Positions 59,501 to 64,000 of a DNA stretch of 64,000 nt are shown here, piece after piece. The translations under genes and the position numbers were made by a program. The DNA comes from Labeo rohita (Eukaryota; Chordata; Actinopteri; Cypriniformes; Cyprinidae). The notes beneath the pieces are model-generated. The model was given only the letters and a program-made list of their open reading frames with translations, was not told the origin of the DNA and did not search any database. The stretch spans positions 8,797,167 through 8,861,166 of the forward strand of contig NC_066876.1 of the NCBI RefSeq assembly GCF_022985175.1, read 5' to 3'. Position 1 is the stretch's first letter. Each line of letters starts with the position of its first letter.

Positions 59501-62500
59501 TTTATCAAAGTGGTAAAAAGTTGTGTTGCAAAAATGAGTACACCTTCCTGAAAGTTACTAAATAATAAAACTAAATAAAAATTGTAAAAGTTTTGATCAA
59601 CATGTATGTTGAACCAAACTGTCAGGAGACTTATTTCTTAGTAAAAAATAGGACAGTGGTACAAGAGTAATACCAAATTATTGTTTTAAGTGTAAAAATA
59701 TAGCAAAAGGAACACATAAATTCATAAACAATGTACTTGTGAAAAGGCCCCTGAAATAATCAGGTCTTCACTTTAAGCTTTCATTTAGTGATGAGTGAGT
59801 TTTGCTAGGAAAAGTGCAGGAGAAACACCAAGCAAGTGTCTCAGAGCTGGCAAAAGCTATGAAAAAAGTGATACTTTATCTCACAGAGTAAGATGCAGCC
59901 TGCGGAAGTGACATGGTTGTTGTCACCACTAGAATTACCTACTGTTGCCAAAGCACAGTAAACTAATTTAGCTTTTTCCGAGGCCCATATTTACAAAATA
60001 TAGACTTCTGGGAATCCATACTCTTGTCTCAAGAAATCAAGTCAATCATTTTGGATCTAACAGCATCCAAAATGTTATGGTGTTGCTATAGGAGGAGTAC
60101 AGTGAGAAGTGCCTGGTTCCTACAGTGATGTTCAGTGGTAGTAAACCTCTTATATAGGGATGTATGAGTGCTGAAGGTGTGAGGGAGCTGTGCTTTATCA
60201 ATGCTGTCATGAATTCACACACCACTGTGTGATGCAATACAAAAACTTGAAACAGATGATGTTACCCTCCCCTCATTTTCTGTGTTGTTGGGTATTTATT
60301 TCCAACATGACAATGAAGGTATTCATTCTCCCAAGGTGAAAATCTTTCAGTGGACATGTATCTCACTCAGTCTTAACACTCTTGAGCACCTGTGGGGGAT
60401 TCTGTAGAGACGAGCTGAGCAACACTCCCCATTAAAGACCAGAGCATTTAAGGAGGTCGTCCTCTAGGAGTTAAACAGAGCAGATGTGAAAATTTGTCCT
60501 GAACTTGTACACTCAGTGCCAAGAAGTGTCAGAGCAGTGTACTTAGAGTTATGGAGGACATATTAGGTACTGGAATATTATACTTTGTTGAAGTAAATCT
60601 AGGGTGTACTCATTTCTGCAATACCTCATTTAAACAAAATTGGTTACTTATTATACAGATGTTAATTGCTTATATTTCTCTGTTTTTATTAAAAATATGT
60701 TTAAAACATTTCTCTTTTGCCATCTTTCTATGAATTATATTAGTGATTATTAAAAAAAAGACATCTTTTATATTTAATCAGAGGGGGTGTACTCATTTGT
60801 GCAGTGCACTGTATGTTATATAGAGATTTTGAAATTCTGATATTTTGGGGCATGATTTCTTTATTAACATCTGACTCTTTTGAAGAGATTGGATTGGCTT
60901 TTTTTTATAGAAGATGCTTTAATATGCTGAGTTTAGTATCTTGACACTTGTGGGGAAACAGCTGATCACTTTATCACTTTAATCTTCAGTGCATTAAACA
61001 TTCATTTTAAATACGATTAAATAAATGTCTTATAACAGAAGTCATACAGAGATTTGTAATTTTATATTTTTAATAGTATATGCAAACAATGATTTACAGT
61101 CATAAAATTAAAAGTCATGTAGTGATTCAGAATTTAATAATGTAATTGTAAGCTGTGATTTATGTATGTATGTATGTATGTACTTATTTATTTATGGCAA
61201 GTTCTGAATGGCCAGAAACTTAAAGATTTAGTCACCAAATTAGCCGGTGCACTGAAGATTGAAAAACAACAACTTAGACACAGCTTTTTTTACTCAGTAA
61301 TTTTTTACGAAAGTAATTACAAAGAAATAGCAACTAACACATTTAATGAAATGAAACTTTACAGTGTGGGTAACAAAGTTAATTTCAGAATCTGGTTATC
61401 CAAAATAAATAATAAATAAATAAATTGGTTTCCCAATGGTTCGCTATTGTATAAACAGTTACAAAATTACATCAGCTTTATTAAATGTTTCAAATGGTAG
61501 TGGGTTAAAAACTAAATTACTGTATGAAAAGAGGCTGGAATTTCACTTGGGAATTGAACCCTGTACCAGTAAATGATACAAAACACAGAAACCTGCCTAC
61601 TGATAAAGGAAATAAAGGAAAGCACCTTTGTTTAGCCTGTGCTTGTCCTTTCTTGTTCAGCAGAGCGGCAGGTGGGAGAGTTCTGGAGTTCAGTATGTGT
61701 AATCATGAACATGCCATTATCCACCCACGCTGTTGTCATAATACACTGCTGAACACAGGGATCATGGGTAGTCTACAGTCACACTGACACCAAACAGCGG
61801 CTCCCACAGACCATTCTGATTAAACGTGCCATGTGAGCAGAGGAAGCGGCTGTACCTAAATTCCAAGCATTTCTGTTTAGACCCCCACAGGCTGGGAGTT
61901 TTGGACAGACTGCTACTACAATTTTAATGAAAAGCTCAGGAAAACATTTCTCCCCTTTAGAATATGGTTGTGCATCATATGCAATGATTTTCCAGCAAAA
62001 GTGTGTTTATAAATTTATGGAGTTGCTTGTTGAATTTTTTTTCTTTAAATTATATAAATTATAAATGACATTTTTAAATTAAGTATTTTTTTTCTTGTAA
62101 TTATTTTTAAATAAGAGTTTCTTTATCTAATATTTATATTTTATATATTTATTTCAGCTTTATTTCAATTAACAAAAACACATTAGTATTAATATTAAAA
62201 GCATTTTCATGTGGTTTGAAAGTAAGCTAAAATGAATGAAATAAGGTTAAACTAAAGGATAATCCTTAATAAAAACAAAGCAATCTATTGAAAACCTTGT
62301 TTGATTCTCTTTGCAGCTGGTACAAGTTGGTGGATAAGAATGGGAAACAGGAGAAGGACAGAGGGGAAGTTCTTTTGGACATTCAGTTCATGCGGAATAA
62401 CCTGACAGCCAGCATGTTTGACCTCTCCATGACAGACAAGCCACGCTCCGGCATCGGCAAGCTCAAGGATAAAATTCGCGGTAAGAAGAAAGACGGCATG

Positions 62501-62735
62501 TCGGATTCTGTCTCTGCGATCGTGCCATCTTCAGTGGTAACAGACAGTGAAGAGGAAGGAGAGGGCGGTTCAGACAATCCTAAGAAGAAATCAAAACTCA
62601 AATCCTTGTTTGGACCAAAGACAAACCTCCAAAGGAATGTGTCCCAGTCCATGTCAACCCTGGGCACCCTGCCTGAGAAGAACAGTTCACTCAGCAGCAG
62701 CAGATCATCTGGCCTTAATGTGGACTCACCTGATG
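48511..62735 (+). CDS. rab11fip1: Rab11 family-interacting protein 1 (class I FIP), 5' two exons
   Basis: Gene-level entry; exons 48511-48854 and 62317-62735 join in phase (GA|C gives Asp) into 254 residues. The N-terminal C2 domain (about residues 8-125) is followed by WYKLVDKNGKQEKDRGEVLL and DIQFMRNNLTASMFDLSM, the hallmark block of class I Rab11-FIPs, then KLKDKIRGKKKDGMSDSVSA and KKKSKLKSLFG. Family knowledge: FIP1 binds Rab11 through a C-terminal coiled coil and directs recycling-endosome traffic; the C2 domain binds acidic phospholipids. The Rab-binding end lies beyond the window. FIP2 and FIP5 share the C2 block, but the linker and the adgra2 neighbour favour FIP1. Teleosts may carry a/b copies, which I cannot separate here. 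Confidence 0.88.
49576..49728. repeat. (CTAT)n and (TA)n microsatellite
   Basis: ATCT repeats followed by two long TA runs separated by GTATGTATGTATG and a short unique stretch. About 720 bp downstream of rab11fip1 exon 1. Confidence 0.93.
50161..50220. repeat. (TA)n microsatellite
   Basis: Two TA runs separated by AATTAATAATAATT. A further TA run lies at about 50455-50470, followed by ATTAAT-rich sequence to 50630. Confidence 0.88.
52970..53058. mobile_element. hAT-like terminal fragment
   Basis: Ends CCCCTTAGCATTGAGCCCTG, resembling the CAGGGCTCAAC-type terminus of fish hAT elements read from the other strand. Preceded by a T tract (52939-52973). The other end was not found. Confidence 0.4.
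53693..54209 (+). mobile_element. Mariner-like MITE, second copy
   Basis: TA duplications at 53691-53692 and 54210-54211. The ends are CACTACAGTCAAAAGTTTTT and AAAAACTTTTGACTGGTAGTG. The body shares CATATTAGAATGATTTC and GATCAAATAAATGCAG with the copy at 32439-33003. Confidence 0.85.
54308..54975. mobile_element. Fold-back element with 45-bp perfect inverted arms
   Basis: 54443-54487 and 54886-54930 are exact reverse complements over 45 bp (core GGGTGCCGTCAGAATGAGAG). Outer sequence continues imperfectly to about 54308 and 54975. The interior is non-coding. Confidence 0.82.
54978..55250. mobile_element. hAT-like remnant with GATTATCGGCA motifs
   Basis: Begins near TCAACTGATTATCGGCACC and ends near GGCATCAGCAATG with CATATTGGTTGATTC, resembling a degraded inverted pair. 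Non-coding. Confidence 0.45.
56331..57250. other. Homopolymer and A/T-rich intron stretch
   Basis: Long T runs at about 56330-56366 and 56484-56513, then A-rich AAATAAAT-type sequence to 57250. The phrase ACACAGCACAGTATTTCTGAAT near 56878 echoes CACAACACAGTATTTCAGAAT near 56660, suggesting an old local duplication. No gene. Confidence 0.6.
58541..59217 (-). mobile_element. 5'-truncated LINE copy with poly-A tail and 20-bp target duplication
   Basis: The minus strand carries a 147-codon frame (58668-59111) matching the C-terminal end of an L1/Tx1-like ORF2 (ANHFHIFWACSKIQPYWHKV; KIPKTVPGRDKYLLKILLAS). The T run at 58541-58562 is its poly-A tail on the minus strand. TCTCTAGTCCTTCCCATTTT (58521-58540) and TCTCTAGTCCTGCCCATTTT (59218-59237) are a 20-bp target duplication with one mismatch. 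Confidence 0.9.
58668..59111 (-). pseudogene. LINE ORF2 C-terminal fragment
   Basis: 147 residues beginning within the LINE open frame. Contains CWRQCGTSMANHFHIFWACS, the Cys/His-containing post-RT segment of L1-like ORF2 proteins, and a terminal Trp-rich stretch. Endonuclease and reverse-transcriptase domains are absent, so it is a dead-on-arrival copy. Confidence 0.85.
59330..60811 (+). mobile_element. Tc1-like transposon, ends intact, coding region broken
   Basis: TA at 59328-59329 and 60812-60813. The left end is CAGCGCACAGCATAAATGAG, and the right end is the complement of CAGTGCACTGCACAAATGAG. Both continue into TACACCCCCTCTGA. The length, 1482 bp, is normal for a Tc1 element. Confidence 0.88.
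59780..60570 (+). pseudogene. Tc1 transposase remnant
   Basis: Between the ends, a decayed transposase is visible. The block near 60380 reads LEHLWGIL, the segment around the third catalytic acid, and the block near 60230 aligns with the region around the second. Multiple stops and frameshifts; no frame exceeds about 63 codons. Confidence 0.65.
61162..61185. repeat. (TATG)n microsatellite
   Basis: A short run of ATGT tetranucleotides in rab11fip1 intron 1. Confidence 0.8.
62317..62735 (+). CDS. rab11fip1: rab11fip1 exon 2
   Basis: A 419-nt exon with a CTTTGCAG acceptor and a GTAAGG donor after GATG. It encodes WYKLVDKNGK, then RNNLTASMFDLSMTDKPRSG, an acidic stretch (TDSEEEGEGGSD), KKKSKLKSLFGPKTNLQRNV and a Ser-rich end. 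The frame read past the donor reaches a stop quickly and is intronic. Confidence 0.92.
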
Positions 62736-62816
62736 GTAAGGTCAAAGGTTATGCATCATTTTTATTTAAACGTCTGCTTTAAATGTTTTTTTGTAAAATA
62801 TGAATGTTTTTTTTTG

Positions 62817-63250
62817 GCAGCACTTTAGTATAGGGATCAATTCTTACTATTAACTATTATTATTGCCATCCCAAAGAGGCACAAAATCACTTTTACGGAC
62901 TTTCTCATTAAATGTACCCTCCTGGTGGAATGACCTGCCCAACTAATTTCTTAAACAGTCCTTAACTTCAAGAATCGGCTGAAAACACATCTCTTCCATC
63001 TTTATTTGACCCTCTGACTCTAGTACTCTCTATTCTAATTCTACAATTTATGTTATTAACATATTGGCTGTTTATTAGTACTTATAAAGCATTTATTCTA
63101 TATGACCATATTCTACATCCCTAATCCTACCCAATACTTAAACTTAACAACTACCTTACTATTAATGAGCAGCAAATTAGGAGTTTATTGAGGCAAAAGT
63201 CATAGATAATGGTTAATTAATAGCAAGAATTGGACGTTAAAAATAAGATG
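62817..63250. mobile_element. MITE split by a LINE fragment
   Basis: Outer sequence starts GCACTTTAGTATAGGGATCA and resumes near 63050 with ATATTGGCTGTTTATTAGTA, ending near GAATTGGACGTTAAAAATAAG. The middle (about 62868-63045) is unrelated LINE-like sequence. In rab11fip1 intron 2. Confidence 0.6.
62868..63045 (+). pseudogene. LINE ORF2 3'-end fragment
   Basis: Translated pieces VPSWWNDLPN and FKNRLKTHLFHLYLTL, in different frames, are typical of the extreme C-terminus of several LINE ORF2 proteins. A stop ends the second block. Very short and inactive. Confidence 0.6.
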
Positions 63251-63395
63251 TGGCTGTTTTTTTTTCTCATTAAAAATATATTCAGATATTTAAGCCACAG
63301 TTTATACATACATCATACATATCCTTAAATCAGTTCAAACCATTAATTTAAATGTATTTTTTTTATTTATTAAGATCAATTGTTTTAGTACGTTA

Positions 63396-63769
63396 CACTA
63401 CAAAATTTTGAATAATTAGTAATTTTTAAGAAATCCCTTATGCTCATTAAAGTGTATTTATTTGATGAAAAACACAGTAAAAACAGTAATATTGTGAAAT
63501 ATTATTACAATTTAAAACTCATGTTTTCTAATTTAATATATTTTATAATAATAAATGTTATTTATTCCTGTGATGGAAAACTGAATTTTAAGGATCATTA
63601 CTCCAGTCTTCAGTGTAACTTGATTCTTCAAAAATCTTTTCAAAAACATTTAGCAAAGATGCATTAAATTGATCTGCACTGTTGATCTGTTCATCACAGA
63701 GACTTCTTTCAAAAACATTAAAAAAAAAAAAAAAAAAAATATATTCCAAACTTTTTAATTCCGGTAGTG
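63396..63769 (+). mobile_element. Mariner-like MITE, third copy, shortened
   Basis: Starts after TA with CACTACAAAATTTTGAATAA and ends CCGGTAGTG. Contains a TTACTCCAGTCTTCAGTGT block and a roughly 20-nt A run. Shorter than the other copies (374 versus 565 and 517 bp). The right-hand TA is offset by one base. Confidence 0.7.
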
Positions 63770-64000
63770 TTAGTAGGTAAATATTTCTGTTTATTGCTGT
63801 GTATTGTTAACAGTGGGGGGAAAAATTATTTTTTTTAAGGGCATTTTTAGTGTTTGTACAGGTTTTTGATAAGTAATACTAGTTAAATTAGGTTAAGCCT
63901 TAAAAGGTCTGCTTTGACAATAAACAAATTTTTGATTGATTATGTATAAAAAATGTTCGGACCATTAAGCTACAGATAATATTTACCTTGACACATCAAA

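Larger units (their letters stand above)
48855..62316 (+). other. rab11fip1: rab11fip1 intron 1 (13.5 kb)
   Basis: A non-coding interval bounded by a GTGAGT donor and a CTTTGCAG acceptor. It holds (TA)n arrays, several MITEs, a LINE copy, a Tc1 remnant and long homopolymers, entered separately. No additional exon with splice support was found. 50630-52400 and 61020-62300 look mostly unique and AT-rich. Confidence 0.8.

Noticed and set aside
62383..62828. Minus-strand 120-codon and + strand 93-codon frames over rab11fip1 exon 2
   Set aside because: They overlap a well-supported coding exon in other frames and show no domain.

Overview
The window reads as teleost, most likely cyprinid (carp/zebrafish-like), genomic DNA. 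The reasons are spliced vertebrate genes with GT-AG introns, AT-rich intronic sequence, abundant class II (Tc1/mariner and hAT-type) elements and MITEs of the kinds I associate with cyprinids, and long simple-sequence arrays. I see no prokaryotic operons, CRISPR arrays, tRNA or rRNA genes. Most open frames here are repeat-derived or chance, so almost all protein-coding content lies in short exons.

Two host genes are supported, both on the + strand. The first is an adhesion GPCR of the ADGRA family, called adgra2 (GPR124). Seventeen exons run from 20065 to the stop codon at 43029: three 72-nt LRR exons, LRRCT, Ig, hormone-receptor motif (HRM), GAIN/GPS, seven transmembrane segments, and a long Ser-rich tail ending in the PDZ ligand ETTV. 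All 16 junctions are phase-consistent and give 1262 residues. The signal peptide, LRR N-cap and probably one further LRR exon were not found. The second is the 5' part of rab11fip1, a class I Rab11-FIP: exon 1 (C2 domain) at 48511-48854 and exon 2 at 62317-62735. It continues beyond the window.

Layout: 1-20 kb is intergenic or a large 5' intron of adgra2. It holds a roughly 3-kb GACAGACAGATACGATAC-type array split by an 850-bp hAT-like insertion, plus several other repeats. 20-43 kb is adgra2, with a 44-bp minisatellite, a degenerate Tc1 element, ATT expansions, nested DNA elements and a nearly intact Tc1-like (DD34E) element 18 bp past a splice donor. 43-47.5 kb is the probable long 3' UTR or 3' flank of adgra2 and contains a nested, inverted cluster of MITEs. 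47.6-48.5 kb is a promoter-like region with CCAAT and GC boxes. 48.5-64 kb is rab11fip1 with a 13.5-kb first intron full of MITEs, one target-site-flanked LINE copy and one broken Tc1.

Functionally, ADGRA2 is a cell-surface receptor known as a Reck-dependent co-activator of Wnt7 signalling in brain endothelium. Rab11-FIP1 links Rab11 to recycling endosomes. Their adjacency matches vertebrate synteny (human 8p11.23) and does not imply a joint pathway. I found no convincing novel gene system. The most interesting signals are the degenerate GPCR proteolysis site, the dead transposase fused to its own terminal repeat, the inverted repeats in the presumed adgra2 transcript, and the repeat-derived 3' end of an adgra2 intron.
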